Positions 53,315 to 61,910 of a stretch of 64,000 bases of DNA are shown here, piece by piece; positions within the stretch are counted from its first letter, which is position 1, and every line of letters begins with the position of its first letter. The notes below the pieces were generated by a model. It did no database searches. It saw only the letters and a program-made list of their open reading frames with translations, and had not been told where the DNA came from. Source of the stretch: Streptomyces sp. CG 926 (GTDB lineage: Bacteria > Actinomycetota > Actinomycetes > Streptomycetales > Streptomycetaceae). The translations under genes and the position numbers were made by a program. The DNA lies in contig NZ_QGGZ01000009.1 in assembly GCF_003148825.1 (NCBI RefSeq), forward strand, positions 124,001-188,000, read 5' to 3'.

Positions 53315-54790
53315 CTACGCGGCGAGCTTGGCCAGCGCCGCGTCGATGCGGGCCAGCGAGCGCTCCTTGCCCAGGATCTCCAGGGACTCGAAGAGCGGCA
53401 GACCGACCGTGCGGCCGGTGACGGCCACGCGGACCGGCGCCTGGGCCTTGCCGAGCTTGAGGCCATGGGCCTCACCGGCGGTCAGGACGGCCTGCTTGAG
53501 GGACTCGGGGTCCGTCCAGTCCGCCGCCTCCAGGCCGGCGCGCGCCGTGGTGAGCAGCGCGGCCGGCTCGCCCTTCATCGCCTTGTCCCACGAGGCCTGG
53601 TCCGCGACCGGCTCCTTCAGGAACAGGAAGTCGACGTTGGCCGTGATGTCCGACAGGACGGTCACCCGGGTCTGGGCGTACGGGGCGATCCGCTCCCAGG
53701 CCTCGGCGTCGAAGTCCTCGGGGGCCCAGTTGGCGTGCGGGGCCTGCAGCCACGGGGCGCAGGCGTCCGCGAAGGCCTTCGGGTCCAGCAGGCGGATGTG
53801 GTCGCCGTTGATCGACTCGGCCTTCTTCAGGTCGAAGCGGGCCGGGTTGGCGTTCACGCCGTCGATGTCGAACTTCGACACCATCTCCTCGATCGAGAAG
53901 ACGTCCTGGTCCTTGGAGAAGGACCAGCCGAGGAGCGAGAGGTAGTTCAGCAGGCCCTCGGGGAGGAAGCCGCGCTCGCGGTAGAGGTTGAGCGAGGCCT
54001 CGGGGTCGCGCTTGGAGAGCTTCTTGTTGCCCTCGCCCATCACGTACGGCAGGTGGCCGAAGGCGGGGGTGCTCTTGGCGACGCCCAGCTCGATCAGCGC
54101 CTTGTAGAGGGCGATCTGGCGGGGGGTGGAGGAGAGCAGGTCCTCGCCGCGCAGGACGTGCGTGATCTCCATCAGCGCGTCGTCGACCGGGTTGACCAGC
54201 GTGTAGAGCGGGGCGCCGTTGGCCCGGACGATGCCGAAGTCCGGCACGTTCTCCGGGGTGAAGGTCAGCTCGCCACGGACGAGGTCGGTGAAGGTGATCG
54301 GCTCGTCGGGCATCCGGAAGCGGACGATCGCCGGGCGGTGCTCGCCCTGGTACGCCTCGATCTGCACGGGGGTCAGCTCGCGGCAGTGACCGTCGTAGCC
54401 GGAGGGCTTGCCGGCGGCGCGGGCGGCCGCGCGGCGGGCGTCGAGCTCTTCGGTGGAGCAGTAGCAGTGGTACGCGTGGCCGCCGTCGAGCAGCTTCTTC
54501 GCGACGTCCGCGTAGATGTCCATGCGCTCGGACTGGCGGTACGGGGCGTGCGGGCCGCCCACCTCGGGGCCCTCGTCCCAGGTGAAGCCGAGCCAGCGCA
54601 GCGAGGCGAGCAGCTGGTCGTAGGACTCCTCGGAGTCACGGGCCGCGTCGGTGTCCTCGATACGGAAGACGAACGTACCGCCGTGGTGGCGGGCGAACGC
54701 CCAGTTGAAGAGTGCGGTCCGGACCAGGCCCACGTGGGGGTTGCCGGTCGGGGAGGGACAGAAACGTACGCGGACAGGTCCGTTAACCAC
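53315..54790 (-). CDS. gltX: Glutamyl-tRNA synthetase
   Basis: Class I aminoacyl-tRNA synthetase. 491 residues: VRVRFCPSPTGNPHVGLVRT, where HVGL replaces the usual HIGH, then RIEDTDAARDSEESYDQLL and KLSKRDPEASL as the KMSKS loop. Streptomyces lacks GlnRS, so this enzyme is expected to charge tRNA-Gln with Glu for amidation by GatCAB; both tRNAs lie nearby. The GTG start overlaps the stop of the FAH-family gene by eight bases. Confidence 0.95.
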   Translation of the reverse strand: MVNGPVRVRFCPSPTGNPHVGLVRTALFNWAFARHHGGTFVFRIEDTDAARDSEESYDQLLASLRWLGFTWDEGPEVGGPHAPYRQSERMDIYADVAKKLLDGGHAYHCYCSTEELDARRAAARAAGKPSGYDGHCRELTPVQIEAYQGEHRPAIVRFRMPDEPITFTDLVRGELTFTPENVPDFGIVRANGAPLYTLVNPVDDALMEITHVLRGEDLLSSTPRQIALYKALIELGVAKSTPAFGHLPYVMGEGNKKLSKRDPEASLNLYRERGFLPEGLLNYLSLLGWSFSKDQDVFSIEEMVSKFDIDGVNANPARFDLKKAESINGDHIRLLDPKAFADACAPWLQAPHANWAPEDFDAEAWERIAPYAQTRVTVLSDITANVDFLFLKEPVADQASWDKAMKGEPAALLTTARAGLEAADWTDPESLKQAVLTAGEAHGLKLGKAQAPVRVAVTGRTVGLPLFESLEILGKERSLARIDAALAKLAA

Positions 54791-55571
54791 GCTTGATCAC
54801 CTTGTTGGTGAGAGTGCCGATGCCTTCGATGGTGACGGCGACCTCGTCGCCGACGTTGAGGGGGCCGACTCCGGCCGGGGTCCCCGTGAGGATGACGTCG
54901 CCGGGGAGCAGCGTCATGGCCTCGGAGATGTGGACGATCAGGTCCTCGACAGAGCGGACCATGTCGCTGGTGCGGCCGAGCTGGCGCTGTTCGCCGTTGA
55001 CCGTGCACTGGATGGTCAGGTCGCTCGGGTCCAGGTCGGTCTCGATCCAGGGGCCGAGGGGGCAGGAGCTGTCGAAGCCCTTGGCCCGGGCCCACTGCTT
55101 CTCCCGCTTCTGGACGTCGCGCGCGGTGACGTCGTTGGCGCAGGTGTAGCCGAGGATGACGTCCTTGACGCGCTCCTTCGGGACCTCCCGGCACATACGG
55201 CCGATGACCACGGCGAGCTCCGCCTCGTGGTGGAGGTCCTGGGAGAAGGAGGGATATGTGATCGGGTCGCCCGGGCCGACCACCGAGGTGGAGGGCTTGA
55301 AGAAGGTGATCGGGACGTCGGGGACCTCGTTGCCCAGCTCCGCCGCGTGCTCCGCGTAGTTGCGGCCGATGGCCACGACCTTGTTCGGGAGCACGGGCGG
55401 CAGCAGCCGGACCTTGCTCAGCGGGACCTTCGTGCCCGAGAGCTCGAAGTCCGCGAAGGGGATGCCCTTGATGATGTCGAGCACGAGCGTGGAGTCGTCG
55501 CCGGGGGCGCCGTCGCCCTCGACCGCGCCGAACGCGACGTTGCCGTCGATCGAGAACCTGGCGATGCGCAC
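54783..55571 (-). CDS. Fumarylacetoacetate hydrolase family protein
   Basis: 262 residues of the FAH fold: VVAIGRNYAEHAAELGNEVP, FFKPSTSVVGPGDPI, metal ligands in HHEAELAVVIGRMCREVP and NDVTARDVQKREKQWARAKG, GDVILTGTPAGVG. Probably hydrolyses or decarboxylates a beta-diketo or 2-oxo acid (acylpyruvase-like). Translationally linked to gltX by an 8-base overlap, an arrangement that seems general in Streptomyces. Confidence 0.93.
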   Translation of the reverse strand: MRIARFSIDGNVAFGAVEGDGAPGDDSTLVLDIIKGIPFADFELSGTKVPLSKVRLLPPVLPNKVVAIGRNYAEHAAELGNEVPDVPITFFKPSTSVVGPGDPITYPSFSQDLHHEAELAVVIGRMCREVPKERVKDVILGYTCANDVTARDVQKREKQWARAKGFDSSCPLGPWIETDLDPSDLTIQCTVNGEQRQLGRTSDMVRSVEDLIVHISEAMTLLPGDVILTGTPAGVGPLNVGDEVAVTIEGIGTLTNKVIKRG

Positions 55572-55668
55572 CTGTTGCGTCTGCCCCTCTGTATTTCCGC
55601 CTGCTGGAGTCTGCGGACCCCAGGCTAACGCGGCGGGCAGCGGCGCTTCACGTTCCTTTACGGGGTGG

Positions 55669-55857
55669 CTACTCCGCGGCGGCGGCGACCGGCACGTTCA
55701 TCAGGACGGTGCGGCGCGGGTTCGCGGTCTGCGTCGGCAGCTCGACGGAGTGCTCCGGGGTGGCCGGTGCCGCCTGCAGGTCCTCGGCGTCCTTGAGGTG
55801 CGCGAGGGTCGTACGGCGGGGGTTGGCTATGTTGCGGAACATCGTCGTCGTCTTCAT
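55669..55857 (-). CDS. Small protein with duplicated ANPRRT motif
   Basis: 62 residues from ATG 55857: MKTTTMFRNIANPRRTTLAH, then an acidic middle (LKDAEDLQAAPATPEHSVEL), then PTQTANPRRTVLMNVPVAAA. The motif ANPRRT(T/V)L appears twice 34 residues apart. No signal peptide or membrane segment. I do not recognise a family. It has a long leader and lies next to the first conservon, divergently. The length, an N-terminal part with a repeated basic motif and a hydrophobic tail would also suit a peptide precursor, but no modification enzyme is beside it. Confidence 0.7.
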   Translation of the reverse strand: MKTTTMFRNIANPRRTTLAHLKDAEDLQAAPATPEHSVELPTQTANPRRTVLMNVPVAAAAE

Positions 55858-56436
55858 CGGAGTTCGGGGTCCTCGGTTCGATCTGTGAGTGTCGGCTGTC
55901 GCATGCACCAACCCTGGCGCCAACCCTTTAAGGGGCAAGGCTAAACATCTGAATCCCCCGGCGAACCGGGAAGTAATGGCCATGGCTATGTGAGTTTGCT
56001 CACCCTTGACCCGACAATAGGGTCATAGTGGACAGTCAACTTCACCCCCCGAAACGGACATTGCGCCACTGAATGCGCCATTCCGCTCCTGATCATCTCG
56101 ACTGGGACACCTTGACAGCCGCGTTGTTTGGATGGCGTAAGTCCGGTTTCTACCGAATGCGGTCGCACATCCTGTAGCCCGTCTGTCACAAGCCGTGACC
56201 GACTCTCCGGCCCGACACTCGCACCTTGTTGGAGATCCTCCACTGTGCTGGAATTCGCGGGACCGCCGCGGGTATCAGCCGGCGCGCAGGTGGCGCGACA
56301 CCGCGCCGAGCGCGGTGGCAAAGAGAGGAAGACGCGCCGGTCACCGACGACCACCATGGGGCGGCAAGTGCCCCACGACTCGACACCGTCCCACCGGTCG
56401 CCCGGCGGGACGCCTGGTCCAGAGGTTGCGACGCTA
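55858..56436. other. Intergenic region, small ANPRRT gene / conservon
   Basis: About 580 bases. TGACCC-n7-GGGTCA (56008-56025) is a perfect inverted repeat and GTGAG-TTTG-CTCAC (55990-56003) a second. TTGACA at 56112-56117 is a candidate -35 for the plus strand. The frame of cvnA1 is open upstream to 56128, but codons 56128-56436 are not kinase-like and include an Arg-rich stretch, so this part was left uncalled. Confidence 0.45.
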
Positions 56437-59400
56437 GTGCAGGGACGATTCAAGAGGGATGGCAGCGCTGCGGCGGAGCAGGAGCCGCGCGGCGGGACCG
56501 ACCGTGGCTCCTCGCCCCAGCACGCCCAGAACCGCGGGCCGGCTGTCGAGGGCGCAGGCCCCGACACCTCCGCCGCGGTGAAGGCGAAGGGCCGTGGGAA
56601 GTCCGTGAAGGCCAGGGTCAAGGCGAAAGCCGCGCCCGCCGCGCCTGCGGGACCGGCTGAGCAGGACGCGGCGATACCGAAGGCCCCCAGCGGGCCCGGT
56701 TCTCGTCTCGCCATGCAGAACTGGCGCATCAGCACGCGACTGGTGTCGCTGCTGACCCTGCCGGTCGTCGCCGCCACCACGCTCGGTGGTTTCCGTATCA
56801 ACGACTCGCTCAACGACATCGCGCAGCTGGAGCACATGCAGCTGCTGACGACGATGACGCGACAGGCCACCAACCTGGCCGCCATGCTCCAGGAGGAGCG
56901 CGACCTCTCCGCCGGTCCGCTCTCCCTCTCCAAGGGCAGGACCACCAGCAGTGTCGACGTCGTCCGTCAGCAGACGGACACCGCCGCCAAGGCCTTCGCC
57001 GCCGCGACCGACAAGGTCGACAGCACGGGCGAGAAGGACGACACGCTCCGGTCGATCCGTAACAACGTCCTGCAGATCGGTCGCCAGCTCACCAACATCG
57101 AGACGATCCGCACCCGCGCCTACGTCAACGGCGCCCAGCAGACCGTCAGTGAGTACAACGCGGTCATCGTCTCGCTGCTCTCGCTCTCCCAGGACATGGC
57201 GCAGGCCACCTCCAACCCGGAGATGATCAAGCGTACCCGTGCCCTGGCCGCGTTCTCCGCCGCCAAGGAGTACGCCTCCATCCAGCGCGCGATCATCGCC
57301 GCCTCGCTCCCCGACACCAATGAGCGTCAGGGTGAGCTGAAGGAGAACGACCGGCTCTACGCCCTCTCCGCGCAGAAGGGCGAGCAGCAGTCGAAGACGA
57401 CCTTCGGACTCGTCTACCAGGGCCGGACCGAGGAGCTCCTCGCCGGTCTGGGTGACAGCAACTCCGAGATCTCCACCGCCGACGGCTACTCCCGCCGTGT
57501 CCTGGCCAGCCAGGACGCCTTCCTCCGGGAGAAGAACCGCTCGTGGCTCGACTGGTACGACGCCGACGGCACCAAGCTCCAGGCCATGAAGGTCATCGAG
57601 CTGACGCTGCTCGAGGAGATGGAACAGAAGGCCCGTGAGCTGAAGAACGAGGCCCAGCAGGACGCCATCATCAACGGTGCCCTGATCCTCCTCGTCCTCG
57701 GTGTCTCCCTCGTCGGCGCCTTCGTCATGGCCCGCTCGATGATCCGCTCGCTGCGTCGCCTGCAGGACACCGCGACGCGCGTGGCCCAGGACCGACTGCC
57801 CGAGCTCGTCAAGCAGCTGTCGGAGTCCGACCCGCAGGACGTGGACACGACGGTGGAGTCCGTCGGTCTGCACACCCGGGACGAGATCGGCCAGGTGGCC
57901 GCGGCATTCGACGACGTGCACCGCGAGGCCGTCCGACTCGCCGCCGAGCAGGCCCTCCTGCGAGGCAACGTCAACGCGATGTTCACCAACCTCTCGCGCC
58001 GCTCGCAGGGCCTCATCCAGCGTCAGCTCTCGCTCATCTCCGAACTGGAGTCGCGCGAGGCCGACCCGGACCAGCTGTCCTCGCTCTTCAAGCTCGACCA
58101 CCTCGCGACCCGCATGCGCCGTAACGGCGAAAACCTCCTCGTCCTCGCGGGTGAGGAGCCGGGCCGCCGGTGGACCCGCCCCGTCCCGCTGGTCGACGTG
58201 CTCCGTGCCGCCGCCTCCGAGGTGGAGCAGTACGAGCGTGTCGAGCTCTCCTCGGTGCCCGGCACCGATGTCGCCGGCCGCGTGGTCAACGACCTCGTGC
58301 ACGTCCTCGCCGAGCTGCTGGAGAACGCCACCTCGTTCTCCTCCCCGCAGACCAAGGTCAAGGTCACCGGTCACGCGCTGCCCGACGGCCGGGTGCTCGT
58401 CGAGATCCACGACACGGGTATCGGCCTCTCCCCCGAGGACCTCGCCGCGATCAACGAGCGACTCGCGTCGCCGCCGACCGTGGACGTCTCCGTCTCCCGC
58501 CGCATGGGTCTGTTCGTGGTCGGCCGCCTGTCCCTGCGACACGGCATCCGTATCCAGCTGCGCCCCTCCGACTCGGGTGGTACGACCGCCCTCGTCATGC
58601 TGCCGGTGGACGTCGCCCAGGGCGGCAAGAAGCCGGCTCCGATGGCGGGTCAGGGCGGTCAGGGTGGCCCCGGTGGCGCTCCGGGTGCTCCCGGTGGGCA
58701 GGGTGCCGTGGGCGGTGCGCCCGCGCGTCCGTCCGTGGGCTCGGGCCCGCAGCGCGGTCAGGTCGCCGGTGGCAACCAGCGCGCCGCGCTGCCCGGTCGC
58801 GACGGCGCCGCCGGTCAGCGTCCGCAGGGGCCGCAGGGCGGTCGCCCGCAGCAGGGTGGTCCCGGTGCTCCCGGTGGCCGTCCTCAGCAGGGTCCGACCA
58901 CCGCGGGTCAGGGTCAGGGTGCCTTCGGTTCCGGTGCTCCGCTGCCGACCCGTGGTCCGGTCCCCAGTCCCGGATTCGGTGGTGGCCCGCAGGCCCGTCC
59001 GGCTTCCGGTCCGACCGGGTACCCGCAGGGCAACGGCTTCGAGCGTCCCCAGCAGCCGCAGCAGCCGCAGCCCCAGCAGGCACAGCAGCAGCCCCAGCAG
59101 CCGGCCGCTCCCGCGACGCCGGCTCCGAACGGCCCGCGGCCGCAGCTCCCGCCGCGCGGTGGCGCTCCCCGTGCGGAGCTCCCCGGTCCGCAGACCACCA
59201 GTTGGGGCAGCGACCAGGCCCGCGGTCACGACGAGCTCTCGGGCCCCGGCTCGACGGCCGAGTTCGCCCGCCCGGACTTCAACGCCCCGATGCCCCAGGC
59301 GGACGGCGGCAACAGCACGACCGGACAGTTCGAGCGTCCGGACGTGCGGGGCCCCATGAACCCGTCCACCACCGGACAGTTCGAGCGCCCGGGCTACCAG

Positions 59401-60087
59401 CCCCAGCGTCCCGGCGGTCCCGGTGTCGGCGGCCCGACCCCGCAGCAGCCCCAGGCTCAGGCTCCGCAGGCCGGCAACGGGTACGCACCCGCGCCGTCCG
59501 CGCGCCCCGAGACCCCGCGGCTGCCGCAGGCTCACCGGCCGGAGGCCCTGCCGCCGGCCCCGAGCTCCGGCGACGCCCGCAGCCCGATCTTCGACACCCT
59601 GGAGTCGAACTGGTTCCGCGAGGAGGGGCAGCAGCCCCCCGCGCAGGGACCGGCCACGACCATCCCCCAGCAGGGTCAGCAGTCGGCTCCGGCGGCCCCG
59701 GCGCAGCAGCAGCCGCTGCCGCAGCGCGGCCAGGAGCCGGCGGCGGACTCCGCGGTCACGGCGACGGGCACCACGCCGACCGTCAGCTGGCGGTCCTCGC
59801 CGAACGACGAACTGATGCGGCAGGCCGAACGCGTGCGTCAGCCCGCCGCAGGCGGCATCACGACCTCGGGCCTGCCCCGCCGGGTCCCGCGGGCGAACCT
59901 CGTGGCCGGCACCGCGCAGCAGCAGGCCGAGGCGCAGGCGGGTCCGCAGGTCTCTCGGGCGCCGGACGACGTCCGCGGCCGTCTGACCAACCTCCGACGC
60001 GGTATCCAGCAGGGCCGTCAGGCCGGCAACAACGGACCGGCGACCGGCAGTTACCACATCGACCCCACTTACCAGCAGGAGCGTTAG
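56437..60087 (+). CDS. cvnA1: Conservon sensor-like histidine kinase CvnA
   Basis: 1216 residues from GTG 56437 (QGRFKRDGSAAAEQ). Basic cytosolic start, membrane segment near 98-118 (LVSLLTLPVVAATTLGG), an extracytoplasmic NIT (nitrate/nitrite sensing) type domain, second membrane segment near 408-434, HAMP linker, dimerisation helix LDHLATRMRRNG near 549, and an HATPase domain to about 728 (DLVHVLAELLENATSF; IHDTGIGLSPEDLAAI). The last 490 or so residues are Pro/Gln/Gly-rich with collagen-like triplets and two TTGQFERP units, much longer than needed. First gene of a four-gene conservon, a membrane switch resembling eukaryotic G-protein coupling. Confidence 0.93.
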   Translation: MQGRFKRDGSAAAEQEPRGGTDRGSSPQHAQNRGPAVEGAGPDTSAAVKAKGRGKSVKARVKAKAAPAAPAGPAEQDAAIPKAPSGPGSRLAMQNWRISTRLVSLLTLPVVAATTLGGFRINDSLNDIAQLEHMQLLTTMTRQATNLAAMLQEERDLSAGPLSLSKGRTTSSVDVVRQQTDTAAKAFAAATDKVDSTGEKDDTLRSIRNNVLQIGRQLTNIETIRTRAYVNGAQQTVSEYNAVIVSLLSLSQDMAQATSNPEMIKRTRALAAFSAAKEYASIQRAIIAASLPDTNERQGELKENDRLYALSAQKGEQQSKTTFGLVYQGRTEELLAGLGDSNSEISTADGYSRRVLASQDAFLREKNRSWLDWYDADGTKLQAMKVIELTLLEEMEQKARELKNEAQQDAIINGALILLVLGVSLVGAFVMARSMIRSLRRLQDTATRVAQDRLPELVKQLSESDPQDVDTTVESVGLHTRDEIGQVAAAFDDVHREAVRLAAEQALLRGNVNAMFTNLSRRSQGLIQRQLSLISELESREADPDQLSSLFKLDHLATRMRRNGENLLVLAGEEPGRRWTRPVPLVDVLRAAASEVEQYERVELSSVPGTDVAGRVVNDLVHVLAELLENATSFSSPQTKVKVTGHALPDGRVLVEIHDTGIGLSPEDLAAINERLASPPTVDVSVSRRMGLFVVGRLSLRHGIRIQLRPSDSGGTTALVMLPVDVAQGGKKPAPMAGQGGQGGPGGAPGAPGGQGAVGGAPARPSVGSGPQRGQVAGGNQRAALPGRDGAAGQRPQGPQGGRPQQGGPGAPGGRPQQGPTTAGQGQGAFGSGAPLPTRGPVPSPGFGGGPQARPASGPTGYPQGNGFERPQQPQQPQPQQAQQQPQQPAAPATPAPNGPRPQLPPRGGAPRAELPGPQTTSWGSDQARGHDELSGPGSTAEFARPDFNAPMPQADGGNSTTGQFERPDVRGPMNPSTTGQFERPGYQPQRPGGPGVGGPTPQQPQAQAPQAGNGYAPAPSARPETPRLPQAHRPEALPPAPSSGDARSPIFDTLESNWFREEGQQPPAQGPATTIPQQGQQSAPAAPAQQQPLPQRGQEPAADSAVTATGTTPTVSWRSSPNDELMRQAERVRQPAAGGITTSGLPRRVPRANLVAGTAQQQAEAQAGPQVSRAPDDVRGRLTNLRRGIQQGRQAGNNGPATGSYHIDPTYQQER

Positions 60088-60096
60088 TTGAGTTCG

Positions 60097-60510
60097 ATGA
60101 GCCAGGCGGCACAGAACCTGAACTGGTTGATCACCAACTTCGTGGACAACACCCCCGGGGTGTCCCACACGGTGGTGGTCTCCGCCGACGGACTCCTTCT
60201 GGCGATGTCCGAAGGATTCCCCCGCGACCGCGCCGATCAGCTGGCGGCCGTGGCCTCCGGACTGACCTCGCTGACCGCCGGTGCCTCCCGCATCTTCGAG
60301 GGTGGCGCCGTCAACCAGACCGTGGTCGAGATGGACCGAGGGTTCCTCTTCCTCATGTCCGTCTCGGACGGATCCTCGCTGGCCGTACTGGCGCACCCCG
60401 AGTGCGACATCGGCCTCGTCGGCTACGAGATGGCCCTTCTGGTGGATCGCGCGGGCAGTGTCCTCACCCCGGACCTGCGTGCCGAACTTCAGGGAAGTCT
60501 GCTCGGCTGA
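60097..60510 (+). CDS. cvnB1: Roadblock/LC7 protein CvnB
   Basis: 137 residues from ATG 60097 (MSQAAQNLNWLITNFVDNTP); a TTG at 60088, six bases after an AGGAG, is an alternative start. Roadblock fold: HTVVVSADGLLLAMSEGFPR and FLFLMSVSDGSSLAVLAHPE. In conservons it binds CvnA and the GTPase. Ten bases after cvnA1. Confidence 0.93.
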   Translation: MSQAAQNLNWLITNFVDNTPGVSHTVVVSADGLLLAMSEGFPRDRADQLAAVASGLTSLTAGASRIFEGGAVNQTVVEMDRGFLFLMSVSDGSSLAVLAHPECDIGLVGYEMALLVDRAGSVLTPDLRAELQGSLLG

Positions 60511-60520
60511 CTTCCCACTC

Positions 60521-60549
60521 TCCCGGCCGGACGGTACTACCGGCCGGGA
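60521..60549 (+). terminator. Hairpin inside the conservon between cvnB1 and cvnC1
   Basis: TCCCGGCCGG, loop of nine, CCGGCCGGGA: a perfect 10-bp stem 11 bases after the cvnB stop. It may reduce expression of cvnC-cvnD relative to cvnA-cvnB or stabilise the upstream message. Confidence 0.55.
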
Positions 60550-60662
60550 GATCGGGGCCCCGCCCCGGAATCCAGTACCCCCGCCAGGCCGTCATCCCGT
60601 TCCCCCCACCGGCCGCCCCGTAAGACGGCACGCTGACCACTGCTGTCCAGCCCGGAGGATCA

Positions 60663-61055
60663 ATGACCCCGCCCCCCGCCTACTCCGATTCGTACGGAGA
60701 CTCGTACTCGGAAGGCGATCAGCCGCTGGTGCGTCCGTACGCCATGACCGGCGGCCGGACCCGGCCCCGCTACCAGCTCGCCATAGAGGCGCTGGTCAGC
60801 ACCACCGCCGATCCGATGCACCTGTCCGGCCTGCTCCCCGAGCACCAGCGCATCTGCACGCTGTGCCGCGAGGTCAAGTCGGTCGCCGAGGTCTCCGCAC
60901 TGCTGTCGATGCCGCTCGGTGTCGCCCGGATCCTCGTCGCCGACCTGGCGGAGGCCGGAATGGTGGCCATCCACCAGCCGGGCAATGGAGAGGCCGGCGG
61001 CACGCCGGATGTAACGCTGCTCGAAAGGGTGCTCAGTGGCCTTCGGAACATCTAG
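60663..61055 (+). CDS. cvnC1: DUF742 protein CvnC
   Basis: 130 residues: a Tyr/Ser-rich start, then the DUF742 winged-helix-like core (LVRPYAMTGGRTRPRYQLAI; HQRICTLCREVKSVAEVSAL). Ribosome binding site CGGAGGAT before the ATG. In conservons this component links the kinase and GTPase. Overlaps cvnD by 20 bases. Confidence 0.93.
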   Translation: MTPPPAYSDSYGDSYSEGDQPLVRPYAMTGGRTRPRYQLAIEALVSTTADPMHLSGLLPEHQRICTLCREVKSVAEVSALLSMPLGVARILVADLAEAGMVAIHQPGNGEAGGTPDVTLLERVLSGLRNI

Positions 61056-61617
61056 CGGAGCGGCTCCCCGCTCCACCACCTCCGCGAAGATCGTGGTGGC
61101 GGGCGGCTTCGGCGTGGGCAAGACCACGTTCGTCGGAGCCGTGTCGGAGATCAACCCGCTGCGCACCGAAGCCGTGATGACCAGCGCCTCGGCCGGGATC
61201 GACGACCTCACCCACACCGGTGACAAGACGACCACCACCGTCGCCATGGACTTCGGCCGCATCACGCTCGACCAGGACCTGATCCTGTACCTCTTCGGTA
61301 CCCCGGGCCAGGACCGCTTCTGGTTCATGTGGGACGACCTGGTCCGCGGCGCCATCGGCGCCATCGTCCTCGTCGACACGCGCCGCCTCGCCGACTGCTT
61401 CCCCGCCGTCGACTACTTCGAGAACAGCGGCCTGCCGTTCGTCGTGGCCCTCAACGGCTTCGAGGGGCACCAGCCGTACACGCCGGAGGAGGTCCGCGAG
61501 GCCCTGCAGATCGGCCCCGGCGCTCCGATCATCACCACCGACGCCCGCCACCGCGCGGACGCCAAGAGCGCGCTCATCACGCTCGTCGAGCACGCGCTCA
61601 TGGCTCGGCTCAAATAA
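61036..61617 (+). CDS. cvnD1: Conservon GTPase CvnD
   Basis: 193 residues from GTG 61036: G1 GGFGVGKTTFVGAV, G3 region FGTPGQDRFWFMW and a G4-like ALNGFEG. Ras-like GTP-binding protein unique to these actinobacterial operons. Last gene of the first conservon, followed by a terminator. Confidence 0.94.
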   Translation: MAFGTSSGAAPRSTTSAKIVVAGGFGVGKTTFVGAVSEINPLRTEAVMTSASAGIDDLTHTGDKTTTTVAMDFGRITLDQDLILYLFGTPGQDRFWFMWDDLVRGAIGAIVLVDTRRLADCFPAVDYFENSGLPFVVALNGFEGHQPYTPEEVREALQIGPGAPIITTDARHRADAKSALITLVEHALMARLK

Positions 61618-61639
61618 CACGGTTCCAGTTGGCGCGCGG

Positions 61640-61677
61640 GAGGGGCGGGCTGTGTCCTACGACACGGCCCGCCCCTC
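61640..61677 (+). terminator. Terminator of the first conservon
   Basis: GAGGGGCGGGCTGTGTC, loop CTAC, GACACGGCCCGCCCCTC: a 17-bp stem with one wobble, 22 bases past the cvnD stop. The stretch 61678-61910 before the next gene is relatively AT-rich and likely holds the promoter of the second conservon. Confidence 0.88.
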
Positions 61678-61910
61678 TCGTTCATAACGTTTCGACAGAG
61701 AATTAAGGCCACTTGGCAACGGGGTGCGGTCGCCTGGTATCGCTGTGCGCACAACTGCCCCTATTTTTGCCGCAGGACGCTCTTTATGTCCGATTTATGT
61801 AGGGCATAAGGTTCTGGGTATGGCCGGTTTCAACTGTTTGGAACACGGCCGTCAACCGTGCTGGAATTCAACGAACTAGCTAGTAGCACCGCCGAGAGGT
61901 TGTTGGTCGA

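Noticed and set aside
56128..56436. N-terminal extension of cvnA1
   Set aside because: Open frame but Arg/Thr-rich with no family similarity; the GTG at 56437 gives the usual CvnA start and the region looks like leader and promoter DNA.
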